Shown here piece by piece: positions 9,337 to 17,845 of a DNA stretch of 64,000 nucleotides. Source of the DNA: Christensenella minuta (GTDB lineage: Bacteria; Bacillota; Clostridia; Christensenellales; Christensenellaceae); contig NZ_CP029256.1 of assembly GCF_003628755.1 (NCBI RefSeq), positions 2,251,585 to 2,315,584 on the forward strand. The letters run 5' to 3'. The stretch's first letter is position 1; the number at the start of each line of letters is the position of its first letter. Under the pieces are notes generated by a model. That model worked only from the letters and a program-made list of their open reading frames with translations, had not been told where the DNA came from and did no database searches. A program made the translations under genes and the position numbers.

Positions 9337-9356
9337 TGGCTCTCTCCTTGAAAAGT

Positions 9357-9776
9357 TTATTCGGGCTTCTTTGCCGCCCTGTCCAGCAGCTGCCGGATTG
9401 TCACGCTGGCAAAGCTCTCCTCCAGCTTTTTCTGCAAATCGCAATAAAATTCATGTACCGGACAATATTCCGAAAGAAAGCATGAATTGATTTTTCCATG
9501 CTCGAGGCAATGGTTGATCTTGATCGACCCCTCCGTCACCTCCATGATGTCAAGAAGGCTGATATCCTCCGGCCGCCGCATCAGGCTGTAACCGCCGGAT
9601 ACTCCCATGTGTCCGGCAATCAGCCTTGCGCTGCGCAGTTTGTTGGCCGTCGCCAGCAAAGATTTTTTGGCGATTCCAATCTGCCCGGCAATCTCTCCGG
9701 CAGACGTAACCCGTCTGGTTTTGGAAAGATACATAATGATGCGGATTGCATAATCGGTTGTTCTTGTCAGTTGCAT
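9357..9776 (-). CDS. Rrf2-family transcriptional regulator
   Basis: A 139-residue winged-helix protein with the Rrf2 opening (MQLTRTTDYAIRIIMYLSK), recognition helix region (AGEIAGQIGIAKKSLLATAN) and wing (GGYSLMRRPEDISLLDI). Four cysteines follow in the region CLEHGKINSCFLSEYC plus one downstream (EFYC). Rrf2 members such as IscR and NsrR bind an iron-sulfur cluster through such cysteines, so redox or nitric-oxide sensing is plausible. Gene order Rrf2 then LytTR with a 20-nt gap suggests co-transcription. Targets are not evident. Confidence 0.92.
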   Translation of the reverse strand: MQLTRTTDYAIRIIMYLSKTRRVTSAGEIAGQIGIAKKSLLATANKLRSARLIAGHMGVSGGYSLMRRPEDISLLDIMEVTEGSIKINHCLEHGKINSCFLSEYCPVHEFYCDLQKKLEESFASVTIRQLLDRAAKKPE

Positions 9777-10085
9777 CTTTTTTTCCTCTTCGTGTGAGAG
9801 CCCTTGTTTCTCGCCGGCAGGAACGAATATAACCCACTGCTTATATTCATTCTGGAGTTTTTAAAACACATTCCCGCGAATGTGTCCCGCCTCATAATTC
9901 CTTGTATTGCCGGATATCCGTTTCCCTTTTATGCAGCTTTGGAAAATTCAATTTCATTTTTATCCAAAACAAATTTTCCAGCCCTTGTCTTTACTCTCGA
10001 AAACTTATGTTTTTATCTTATGGGAAAGGGTTTCTCATTTTAAGCCGAATTTCGAGTCCCCACACGGAAGGTGTGACATATATGT

Positions 10086-10120
10086 GATTTTGCAAGGCGC
10101 GGCACGCGCCTTGCAAAATC
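10086..10120. repeat. Perfect 16-bp inverted repeat
   Basis: GATTTTGCAAGGCGCG, a 3-nt loop (GCA), then the exact reverse complement. No T-run follows on either strand, so it is not an ordinary terminator. It may be an RNA hairpin, an operator or a mobile-element remnant. Confidence 0.7.
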
Positions 10121-10260
10121 GAATTACCGTGCTTTTTCCGTACCGGGCCGGCCGCGCGGGCTGCGCGCCCCGGATCGGTTTCCCGCCACGTTCCGTCGTC
10201 GTTTCTCTCCCCTTGTTTCCCCGGACCGCACACTCCCGGATGCCTGTTTTCCCTCCATTG

Positions 10261-10288
10261 TTGACATAATGGAAAATTTGTTTATATT
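10261..10288 (+). promoter_or_regulatory. Strong sigma-A type promoter
   Basis: TTGACA at 10261-10266, 16-bp spacer, TATATT at 10283-10288. Predicted start near 10295. It points at a terminator at 10428-10490, giving a transcript of about 190 nt that includes a 34-codon frame for a hydrophobic peptide. Confidence 0.6.
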
Positions 10289-10355
10289 TAATGAAAACGC
10301 ATGTTTTTCTCCCTTGGGGAACAGACTGCGCGCCATCTCTGCGCCAAATGAATTC

Positions 10356-10460
10356 ATGCCCTCTATACCGCCGTTTCCGCCTTTGCTTCTTTACGCCGCA
10401 CCTGTTGCGATAATTGTCGTTATGTATGGTAAAAAAGCAAAAAAAAAGGCTTCCGCCTGA
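10356..10460 (+). CDS. Possible small membrane peptide (34 aa), doubtful
   Basis: The frame beginning MPSIPPFPPLLLYAAPVAII has one hydrophobic span and a very basic tail (YGKKAKKKASA), a layout seen in small membrane peptides and type I toxins. It lies wholly within the short promoter-terminator unit, and its stop falls inside the terminator hairpin. Against it, no convincing ribosome site precedes this ATG. The longer in-frame ATG at 10269 lies upstream of the predicted transcript start. Treat as a candidate only. Confidence 0.25.
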   Translation: MPSIPPFPPLLLYAAPVAIIVVMYGKKAKKKASA

Positions 10461-10490
10461 AGCGGAGACCTTTTTCCTCTTTTTTTACCG
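10428..10490 (+). terminator. Rho-independent terminator, long stem
   Basis: GGTAAAAAA at the left pairs with TTTTTTACC at the right, enclosing an inner GGCTTCCGC/GCGGAGACC stem. The A-run and T-run could make it act in both directions. It closes the small unit that starts at 10261. Confidence 0.6.
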
Positions 10491-10539
10491 TAGACGTATG
10501 CTTTTTTTCGCGTAAACAACGATTTTTATGGCCGGCTGG

Positions 10540-10569
10540 TTGACAAAAACAACTGCGGGATGCTATAGT
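10540..10569 (+). promoter_or_regulatory. Strong sigma-A type promoter
   Basis: TTGACA at 10540-10545, 18-bp spacer, TATAGT at 10564-10569. It drives the plus strand towards a terminator about 90 nt away, with no conventional gene between. Confidence 0.6.
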
Positions 10570-10575
10570 ACCCAT

Positions 10576-10667
10576 AGAAATAAAATGCGGTATGCATCAC
10601 AGTGTTTCCTTAACGACAATTATCGCAAGCAGGCATGCGGTCCGGAGCGTTCCGGGCTGTTTTTTTG
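10576..10667 (+). ncRNA. Candidate small RNA of about 90 nt
   Basis: The interval starts at the predicted initiation site of the promoter at 10540-10569 and ends in a hairpin (CCGGA-GCGT-TCCGG at 10642-10655, extendable by wobble pairs) followed by seven T. A consensus promoter and an intrinsic terminator this close together are the signature of a small RNA. The short frame inside (MRYASQCFLN...) has no ribosome site. No RNA family recognised; strand and ends are predicted from signals only. Confidence 0.4.
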
Positions 10668-10836
10668 TCTTCTCCCGCAGCCCGGCCATGCGCCTTAGCC
10701 TATCTTTTTTACCTTTCCATGCAACGGCACAGGCCTGCAAAAAACGGGCTGTACGGCAAACTATGACGTTTGCGGTCCATCCTGCGTGTGCGCCGTGGCA
10801 AACAGATACCGGTCCTTCTCAGGAACGGTACGCCCG

Positions 10837-12732
10837 TTACCACCTGCCGAAGCTGCTGCCTCCCGCGCCGCCGCCGGAGAAGCCCCCGCCGCCATAGCCG
10901 CTGCCGCCGCCCGAACTCTTCGTCGCCGTCATGCTGGCGAGCGCATTGTTCATGCCCCGATAGAGCGACCGCGTGAAATACAGCGTAGACCATGTGCCGC
11001 CGTAATACCCGTAATACCAGCGCGGCGGCTCCAGCGCGATGCTCTCAAAGCGCTTCGCCCATGCGTCCGTCACGCCCAGCACATACGCGTAAGGCAGGAT
11101 GTGATAAAAACTGGCCGGATCGTTTTTTACCATCATTTTGATCCTGTCCGCTTCCGCCGTTTCGATAAATCTCTTGAGCCCAAGGATGCGTCCGGCCCAC
11201 TGCGCGCCCTGCTCCGTCCGCCGGGGCATCAGGCCGGACAGGAGGGCCATAACGAGCGCCGCCGCCGCGGGCACTGCGATCCACCAGCCCAAATAGGTGG
11301 AAAACAACAGGCAGGAAGCCGCCGCGAGCCCAGCGAGGATCAGAATTCCGCCGGCCATCTTTCCGGCGCGCGCGGATTTCTTGTCCGACTTCCGTTTGCT
11401 GACCGAATCGCTGATCAAAAGCGCGCCCAGCCAGCCGATCAGCCCCATAAACACGCCCCCCATAATGATTGCGGCAAACAGCTCCATGCTGTCGAGATAG
11501 GCCGCGACCGCCGCGACCGCCGCAATGGGAACCGCCGCAAGCAAAGTCGAAACATATCGGAACGCAACCGACTTTTTCGTGTAAACACGGTTTTGCGCGG
11601 TATTGTATTTTGCCTTGATCCTCTTTTTTGCGCTGTTTATTGTATCGGCAAACTCATACCGCATATCCTTAATGTCGATGCTGTCCGAAAGCACGAACAT
11701 CTTTCCGAACAATATCTTTTCGTAGTCGTTCGCGTCTTGCGGAAGGTCCTGGAGCTTCTTGAATGTCATATTTTTTTCATCGGGCTGGTGAATTTCGAGA
11801 AAGCCCTTGTCCGCCCAGAAAATGAGCAGGGAAACGACGTCCCTGTTGTCCGTTTCGCCGTCGATAATATAGCCGACGTCCGCGCTGTTCATGCCCTCCG
11901 GCGGGCCGAATTCCACCGTTTCCACCTCGGCACGGCGCTTGCCCGAAGCCGCGAGCAGGATAAGCACGAGTACCAGGGCCGCTCCGCCTATGCAGAAAGC
12001 CGGAACAAAATAGGAGACCGGCAGCCGCGCGCCCGCATAATATCCCTCCGGAAGCTCGATACGCACGCCTACGCCATAGCCGCTTTCGACTGTTTTTGCC
12101 ATTTCCCCGCGAATGATATTTCCCTCTACCGTATAGGTAAGGGCGCTTTCGTCATAGGTGCCGCTTCCCTCCGCTCCGGTGGTAAAGCCGAGCTTTTCCG
12201 CATCGAATCCCTCCGGCATTTCAATCGTAAAGGCGAGCTTTTCAATGGGGACCGTATTGTCCGGACTCACCAGGTTGTAATAAAATTCATCTGCGCCCGC
12301 AAGCGTGTCCGGCCCCATATCGTAACGGTAGCTGTATACATAGTCCACCGTGCCCGTCACGGTCTCGTCCGGGTCGCCGAGGCGGATTACCATGTTGTTC
12401 CCGTCCCGGGAGGCCTCGCTGGGCACGTTGGCCTCGAGATTCGTCAGCACCGCATGCGCGCCCGTTTCTTCATATTTCCCGTCCGCCATGCGCTGCAGCT
12501 TCATATCCACCGGAACCGTTTCCGTAATCCCGTGGGTCTCGCCTACGCTCTGCGAGAAATCCGCCGTCACCTTCTTGGAAATATCATACGTATTGTCCCT
12601 GTTCACCCGGATCGTGATCTCTTCGCTTTTGATTACATAATCCGGCGCCGCCTGCGCAATGGCGGTAAGCGGCATGAGCAGGATAAACAATCCCGCGAGA
12701 AATAAAATGGCGTTTCTGACCAGTTTTTTCAT
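10837..12732 (-). CDS. DUF2207 family membrane protein
   Basis: A 631-residue protein with a signal peptide (MKKLVRNAILFLAGLFILLM to about residue 28), an extracellular beta-rich DUF2207 domain (VIKSEEITIRVNRDNTYDI to about 240), a membrane span (SYFVPAFCIGGAALVLVLIL), a cytoplasmic region (EVETVEFGPPEGMNSADVGY), two further span pairs near 410-490, and a Gly-rich C-terminus (GGGFSGGGAGGSSFGRW) typical of the family. The ATG at 12732 is preferred over the one 6 nt upstream because AAAGGA is then 8 nt away. Function of the family is unknown. It stands alone; the next gene upstream is the M13 peptidase 400 nt away. Confidence 0.9.
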   Translation of the reverse strand: MKKLVRNAILFLAGLFILLMPLTAIAQAAPDYVIKSEEITIRVNRDNTYDISKKVTADFSQSVGETHGITETVPVDMKLQRMADGKYEETGAHAVLTNLEANVPSEASRDGNNMVIRLGDPDETVTGTVDYVYSYRYDMGPDTLAGADEFYYNLVSPDNTVPIEKLAFTIEMPEGFDAEKLGFTTGAEGSGTYDESALTYTVEGNIIRGEMAKTVESGYGVGVRIELPEGYYAGARLPVSYFVPAFCIGGAALVLVLILLAASGKRRAEVETVEFGPPEGMNSADVGYIIDGETDNRDVVSLLIFWADKGFLEIHQPDEKNMTFKKLQDLPQDANDYEKILFGKMFVLSDSIDIKDMRYEFADTINSAKKRIKAKYNTAQNRVYTKKSVAFRYVSTLLAAVPIAAVAAVAAYLDSMELFAAIIMGGVFMGLIGWLGALLISDSVSKRKSDKKSARAGKMAGGILILAGLAAASCLLFSTYLGWWIAVPAAAALVMALLSGLMPRRTEQGAQWAGRILGLKRFIETAEADRIKMMVKNDPASFYHILPYAYVLGVTDAWAKRFESIALEPPRWYYGYYGGTWSTLYFTRSLYRGMNNALASMTATKSSGGGSGYGGGGFSGGGAGGSSFGRW

Positions 12733-13136
12733 ATTCATATTCCTTTACTGTTTATTGGGCGCTTATCCCTGCCTGGCGGCGGCGTCCGCCATATCTGGAT
12801 GGAGTACCGCCGGAACCGGAAGGAGCGCTAAACTAATCCATTCCGCAATCCATGCGTCAAGCATAATCATAAAAACGGCTATCCCTATTTTATAACATTT
12901 TTCCCCTGCCGCATAGCCCTGTCTAAAAACGGCCTGCATGCCGCCGCACGGTATAGGCCGCCATAGCTGCCCATTTACCGCAAGCACTGCGGTCGGCACC
13001 GCCGCGAAAGCGGTCTTCGCGGCCATCCTTCCCTTCATACTCCCGGCCGCTCTGTCCGGCGCCGCTTTTTTAATTATAGTATATACCTTGCAGTCCGCCG
13101 CCGTCTATCTAAAATTCAAGCCGGAATTCCGCTTCC
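12733..13136. other. Intergenic stretch, possible -10 box only
   Basis: About 400 bp between the DUF2207 and M13 genes. A TATAAT box on the minus strand at 13073-13078 could serve the DUF2207 gene but has no recognisable -35. A 91-codon minus-strand frame (12763-13038) is hydrophobic at its end but lacks a properly spaced ribosome site and any family pattern, so it is not called as a gene. Confidence 0.4.
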
Positions 13137-15233
13137 TTACCACACGGAAAGCCTGTCCTCCGGCGCAAGATACATCCCGTCGCCCTCCTGCACATCGAAC
13201 GCCTTATAGAATTCCTCAAACTGCTGCACGTTTACATTTGCGCGAAGATAACCCGGCGCGTGCGGGTCGGTCTGCAGCATATATTCCGCAGTCGCTTCCG
13301 ACTCCTGCACTTTCCACACCTTCGCCCAGCTTTCAAAAAACGTTTGGTAATCGAAACCGTCTATTTTCTTTGCAAGCTCGAGCATACAGGACATTCCGCC
13401 GAGGTCGGCCACTGTCTCGCCGATGGTATAGTCTCCGTTGATGTATTTTCCGGGCAGAACCTCGATGCTCGCATAATACGCGCCCACCTTGTCTGTGTGC
13501 TCCTTGAACGCCGCGCGGTCTTCGTCCGTCCACCAGTTGGAAAGGTTTCCGTCCTTGTCGTAAAGGCTGCCCGTATTCGAGTCGAACCCGTGCGTGATCT
13601 CATGCCCGATGATGACGCCTATTGAACCCATCTGCTGCTCAATCGTACCGTTCGAGTCATAGAAATCTCCGCCGAGGATACCCGCCGGAATGTTGATGGA
13701 GTTATCCGTAGGCATGTAATAAGCGTTCACCGTCTGCGGCGCGGTCATCCACAGGTCCTTATCGATCTCCACCTTTGCTTTGTCCACCTTCTCCGACATG
13801 TCCTTTTCCCGCACCGCGAGAACGTCGTCTATGATCCCGCCGTCCCTGGGCAGCGCGTAATCTGAATAATCGTACAGCGACCAGTCGTCCGGATAGGCTA
13901 CGCGAATCTTGAGAGTATCCAGCTTTTGGAGCGCCTTCGCTTTTGTTTCACTGCTCAGCCATTCGTTTGCCTCCAGCCTCTGGCGGAACACCGCAACGGC
14001 CTGTTCCACAAGCTCCGTCACGTCCTGCTTCGTTTCCTCCGTCACATAGTTTTCCACATAAAGTTTTCCAATCGCCATATCGAACATCGCGGAACACATC
14101 TGATAGGCGAGCTGTTCCACTGGCAGCTCCATCTGCGCGCTTCCCGTTGCCGCGCCGCTGTACTCCGTCATGATATCGAGGCATTCCTGATCCAGCATTC
14201 CCGCCGTAGCTGTCAGCGTCTGGTAAATCAGCCACGCCTTAAATGCCTCCAGATTCTCTTCCGTATACAGCTCGTTCATCTTCGCGAGCCATTCCGGTTC
14301 CGTCAAAATAAAACGGTCGATCCCGCCGTCCGTGTAAGGCTTTAATATCTCCGTGACCGGGAAAACAGGGGAAAGCTCCGCCAGCTCCGCCGCGGTTTTT
14401 GGGTTATACGCTTTCTCCCGTATTTCCGGAGACGATCCTTCTGCGTTTCCCACAGACGCCTGCCCGATCTGGCTCTCGAGGCTGAAGAACGCTTCCCAAA
14501 GGGCAGACGCTTCCTCTTCTGAATATCCTGCGCGGGTAAGCAGCTTTTTAAGCATCACTTCCTCCGCGTCTTTTGTCCGCTGGCCTACGTCCGTCATGCT
14601 TTTATATTCGTCCGCGTCCGAGAGCGAGAAGCTCGGCGGTCCGATGTAAATGGCGTTTTTCGTGCTGTCCTTCCAGTCCGCCGCGATATCCGCTTTCACA
14701 GGCGCGCCCGCGAGATTCCCCCAGTCTGCGATGTAGGCCGTAAGGCCGTCCATATCCTCTATGGCCCGTATTTCCTCCAGCAGCGGCAGGACAGGCTCCA
14801 TGCCGAGGGTGTTGCGGCTTTCCATATCGATATAGTCATTATAGAATTCCCGCACGAGCTCCGCCTCATGGCTCGTCTGCGATTCGTCCGTAATCAGCGT
14901 CATGACCTCCGCCATCACCTCATCACCGCGCTCGGTAAAGGTGCTGGCCTGCACCTGCGTACCAAGTTCCGTTCCCGCCATCCATTCCTGGTTGACCGCC
15001 GCGTTGAAATCCTCTTTGGGATCTGTCTCCAGTTCCGCCGTTACATTTCCGGAAATATCCGAATTCACCCATGCCGCGCCCGGCGCGCTTTCCTCCGGCG
15101 CCGCCGTTGCGTCCGCTTCCGCCGAAACGGACGGGGACGCGCTTTTCTCCCGCTGTTTCGGCGCGCTGCACGCCGCCGCAAGCAGCAGTGCCGCCGCAAG
15201 CAAAACGACTAAAATCCTTTTGGTAATATTCAC
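13137..15233 (-). CDS. M13-family zinc metallopeptidase, lipoprotein (PepO-like)
   Basis: A 698-residue neprilysin-like endopeptidase. The N-terminus is a lipoprotein signal with lipobox LLAAAC near residue 22, followed by a Ser/Glu/Ala-rich linker, so the enzyme should sit on the outer face of the membrane. The M13 N-terminal domain starts near DPKEDFNAAVNQEWM. The catalytic zinc motif is VIIGHEITHGFD (HExxH), the third ligand is in ETVADLGG, and the family marker NAYYMPTDNSINIPAGIL precedes it. Length fits the family. It cleaves peptides outside the cell. It stands as a single gene with weak upstream signals. Confidence 0.95.
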   Translation of the reverse strand: MNITKRILVVLLAAALLLAAACSAPKQREKSASPSVSAEADATAAPEESAPGAAWVNSDISGNVTAELETDPKEDFNAAVNQEWMAGTELGTQVQASTFTERGDEVMAEVMTLITDESQTSHEAELVREFYNDYIDMESRNTLGMEPVLPLLEEIRAIEDMDGLTAYIADWGNLAGAPVKADIAADWKDSTKNAIYIGPPSFSLSDADEYKSMTDVGQRTKDAEEVMLKKLLTRAGYSEEEASALWEAFFSLESQIGQASVGNAEGSSPEIREKAYNPKTAAELAELSPVFPVTEILKPYTDGGIDRFILTEPEWLAKMNELYTEENLEAFKAWLIYQTLTATAGMLDQECLDIMTEYSGAATGSAQMELPVEQLAYQMCSAMFDMAIGKLYVENYVTEETKQDVTELVEQAVAVFRQRLEANEWLSSETKAKALQKLDTLKIRVAYPDDWSLYDYSDYALPRDGGIIDDVLAVREKDMSEKVDKAKVEIDKDLWMTAPQTVNAYYMPTDNSINIPAGILGGDFYDSNGTIEQQMGSIGVIIGHEITHGFDSNTGSLYDKDGNLSNWWTDEDRAAFKEHTDKVGAYYASIEVLPGKYINGDYTIGETVADLGGMSCMLELAKKIDGFDYQTFFESWAKVWKVQESEATAEYMLQTDPHAPGYLRANVNVQQFEEFYKAFDVQEGDGMYLAPEDRLSVW

Positions 15234-15313
15234 GTAATATCCTCCTTATATATTGATCGATATCGGTCCGTTCTTCCTCTTCTATTCGCTGAAGCCGGAC
15301 GGCCCGTCGCCCG

Positions 15314-15794
15314 TCATTCCCTTTTCCCTTTTGACTCTATGATTCCCGCGATCTCACTGCGTATTTGAGTATCCCGCATTTTGGGTACCGGAAGCTCGTC
15401 CCCTGTAATCAGCGTCAACCTATACCGCTCTATCTTTGCCACGTAACCGCAGTTGACGAAATAACTCCTGTGCAGCCGGTAAAACTGGGGCGGCAGCACT
15501 GCTTCCTGCTCTTTGATCGAAGCCTGTACCTGCCTGTGCTCGTTCACCAGATACAAGATGCTTTCCCGTTCCAATTTGCCGGAAGCTTGGCTCCTCCAGT
15601 TCAAAGGACGGCATGAGAAAGCCGTTTTGGAATTGCATCCTGATCGCCTCCGCGCCCGAAACGAGGAGGTTTCCGACACTCAGCCAAACGCAGTCGTCCG
15701 ACAGGACGGAAAACAGCGGCTCCGTATTAGGACGATAGTATTGTCTGATGATATTTAGGGTATCTTCACATACGGTTTCTTTTCTGATTTCCAT
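15314..15794 (-). pseudogene. Frameshifted LytTR-domain regulator
   Basis: Two overlapping frames together make one broken gene. The 5' part (from MEIRKETVCEDTLNIIRQYY at 15794 to about FELEEPSF) resembles the N-terminal SnoaL-like half of a clostridial LytTR protein type. The 3' part, in the other frame from about 15585, is a LytTR DNA-binding domain (ESILYLVNEHRQVQ, FYRLHRSYFVNCGYVAKI, GDELPVPKM). The switch occurs near 15575-15590. The middle of the N-terminal domain and the first strand of LytTR also look shortened, so there may be an internal deletion as well as the frameshift. The stop at 15314 and the ATG at 15794 are otherwise normal. Confidence 0.7.
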
Positions 15795-15973
15795 AAGCGC
15801 CGTCCGTATCTATTTTTCTATCTGTATTATAACGATTTTAAAAATACTCGTCCATTAAATCGTATGAATCGGTCATATAGTGCGTTGAATGTGCAAGCAC
15901 CCGGTTGTTTCCGAGAGCTTCCTTTCCGCCGGAAAAAACGCCCCCTTTTCTCCGTGCGCTCTGCGGAAATGCT

Positions 15974-16005
15974 GAAAAAACATACGGCGGTATGAGCGTA
16001 CCGCC
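15974..16005 (-). terminator. Rho-independent terminator after the PKTGD surface protein
   Basis: On the minus strand GGCGGTA, a 6-nt loop and TACCGCC (15986-16005) are followed within a few bases by six T (15975-15980). It lies about 50 nt beyond the stop at 16056. Confidence 0.75.
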
Positions 16006-16055
16006 CATACCGTCGTCTTGTTTGTTCTTCCTTATTGCTTTCCCTGTTCCGTTAG

Positions 16056-17564
16056 CTACCTTGCTTTCCTGCTTTTCAGCCTGCGGGACGCGCAGCCAAT
16101 CATGCCCGCCGATACCGCCGCAAGGATGATAAGCAGCGTCACATTTTCCGCATCTCCCGTTTTCGGCGCTTTATCCGCATCCGTCGTTCCTCCGGAAGCG
16201 CCGCCTGTCTGCTGTGAAGAATCCACAATCACGAACGTGCTGAAACCATTTACTTGCGTTTCCAGATAGTAAGCTCCCGCGTCGTCCTGCCCGATACCAA
16301 ACTCCAGTTCCTCCACAGAACCGTCCGAAGCAATGTGGAGCAAATGAATATCCGCGGCGTTTTTGCTGTATCCCTCAGGGAGCGGGAATTTCAGCATAAC
16401 GGGCACATTCGGCTGATAGGCTCCCGTGCCGTTCATCAGCGTGATGCCGTAGGCCGTGAACACCGTTCCATAATTCGAAGCGGCGGCCTTTGCCGCCCCG
16501 TAGGAAGCGCCGCCCGAAAGCGGAGCGATTTCCAGCCACGAATCGGGCGTGATGTTGCTGCCTGCGATGATGGACGTTCCCGGCAGCAGATAGGAAATAT
16601 CGGTCTTCTCATCTGTTTTCAGCACGCCGATGTCGATGGTCACGAATGCAGCGCCGATGCTGTCGCCGTCCTGAATGTTTTCCACCGTGAATTCATAGCC
16701 GCCGTCTTCCTGTTTTTCCGCCATCACCGGCTTGTCGTTCACAACGGCGAGCACGATGGGCATGCCTTGCCCCGCCGGATATGCGCGGAACGTATAGGTC
16801 CCTCCGGCAAGCACCTCGATGGTGTTTTCACCCGGCATAACGCCTTCCCATTTTCCGTTCTCATACATCTGGATCGTGCCCTCGCCCTCAATGCGCACGC
16901 TGACCCGTGCCAGTTCCGCGAATATGACCTCTATGCTCCCTCCGTCCGTCAGCTCCGCCTCAAAGAAATAACCATCCTCTTCTTCCCGTACAGCGACGGG
17001 CTGCCCGTTCACCCTGACGCCCGCAAGGCCGCAGCCGTCCGCCGGATCCGCACGGAACGTATAGGTTCCGGCAGGCTCTTCAATGCTTCCTTCGTCTGCC
17101 ACCACGCCGCCCCATCTTCCGTTCTCCAGCATGTGTAGGTATCCTTTGCTTTCGTCGAACGCCACATCGACTTTCGCCATTTCGTATTTTCCGAACACAG
17201 CCTTTACCGCGGCCTGGTCTCCCTCAAAGGAACCCATATTGAACGTATAGGATGCTGCTTCCTCTTCCGTGACCTCTTCCCCGCCGACAGAAAGGTTTTG
17301 CAGGTATGTGTCCGCGGGAAGATCGTTCCATTTGATGGTGACTTCCGCATCCGCCGGAACGCCGCCCAGCGCCTGCGTTCCCGTTACAACGGTCGATTGT
17401 TCGCCGTACAAAACGGTCAGCCCTCCCGCGCCCTCCATCGTGAAGTTAATTGTCTTTACGGCGTTTTCAGGTCCTTCGGGCGGGTTTTCCGCTCCCGCCG
17501 CCATAGGAAACAGCGCAAGCACAAGAAGCGCTGTCAAAATCATTGCCAATAGGTTTCGTTTCAT
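16056..17564 (-). CDS. Sortase-anchored surface protein with two tandem repeats
   Basis: A 502-residue protein with a signal peptide (MKRNLLAMILTALLVLALF to about residue 25), two tandem domains of about 90 residues, a C-terminal beta domain, and an anchor: APKTGD, a hydrophobic stretch (VTLLIILAAVSAGMIGCA) and a basic tail (RRLKSRKAR). The repeats are marked by MLENGRWGGVV...GTYTFRADP and MYENGKWEGVM...GTYTFRAYP. The (x)PKTG signal is the type read by clostridial class B/D sortases. No sortase gene is present in the window, so the enzyme must be elsewhere. AGGAGG is well placed before the ATG. Ligand unknown. Confidence 0.88.
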   Translation of the reverse strand: MKRNLLAMILTALLVLALFPMAAGAENPPEGPENAVKTINFTMEGAGGLTVLYGEQSTVVTGTQALGGVPADAEVTIKWNDLPADTYLQNLSVGGEEVTEEEAASYTFNMGSFEGDQAAVKAVFGKYEMAKVDVAFDESKGYLHMLENGRWGGVVADEGSIEEPAGTYTFRADPADGCGLAGVRVNGQPVAVREEEDGYFFEAELTDGGSIEVIFAELARVSVRIEGEGTIQMYENGKWEGVMPGENTIEVLAGGTYTFRAYPAGQGMPIVLAVVNDKPVMAEKQEDGGYEFTVENIQDGDSIGAAFVTIDIGVLKTDEKTDISYLLPGTSIIAGSNITPDSWLEIAPLSGGASYGAAKAAASNYGTVFTAYGITLMNGTGAYQPNVPVMLKFPLPEGYSKNAADIHLLHIASDGSVEELEFGIGQDDAGAYYLETQVNGFSTFVIVDSSQQTGGASGGTTDADKAPKTGDAENVTLLIILAAVSAGMIGCASRRLKSRKAR

Positions 17565-17781
17565 TCGTTTTTTCCTCCTGAATTGCTGTCCTTGCAGGCG
17601 GCGCCCGCCCCTGCTTCCACGGGGATTTTATTCCGCCGCGCTGTTTTGCCGCGGCAGTGCGCCGCAGGCATTTTACAAAATTAGTTAACTTATTATACGA
17701 TGGACGCGCCCTAAATGTCCCGCCCCCGGAACAAGCGGTACGCCGCAGGGCACAACTGGTAAATTCCTTTTCCCGCAGCGG

Positions 17782-17810
17782 ATTGACACCCGGCAGCCCG
17801 TCTGCTACGC
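17782..17810 (+). promoter_or_regulatory. Promoter of the GHKL histidine kinase
   Basis: TTGACA at 17782-17787, 17-bp spacer, TACGCT at 17805-17810, giving a 5' leader of about 30 nt before the ATG at 17846. The remaining bases between 17565 and 17780 hold no recognisable signal. Confidence 0.6.
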
Positions 17811-17845
17811 TTGTAATAAAACCAGTTTATATCGGGATATTTCAT

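Larger units (their letters stand above)
9777..10836. other. Gene-poor interval with two compact transcription units
   Basis: About 1 kb with no conventional gene. It holds a perfect 16-bp inverted repeat (10086-10120), a plus-strand promoter leading to a terminator (10261-10490), and a second plus-strand promoter leading to a terminator (10540-10667). The left part (9850-10080) is AT-rich and shows nothing further. Short open frames here lack ribosome sites or family resemblance. Confidence 0.6.

Noticed and set aside
10786-12705. 639-codon plus-strand frame
   Set aside because: Exact antisense of the DUF2207 gene, which has a signal peptide, spans and family ending; the plus frame has no recognisable domain.
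12763-13038. 91-codon minus-strand frame between DUF2207 and M13 genes
   Set aside because: Ribosome site overlaps or abuts the start, no family pattern, and GC-rich DNA gives many such frames; could only be rescued by conservation.
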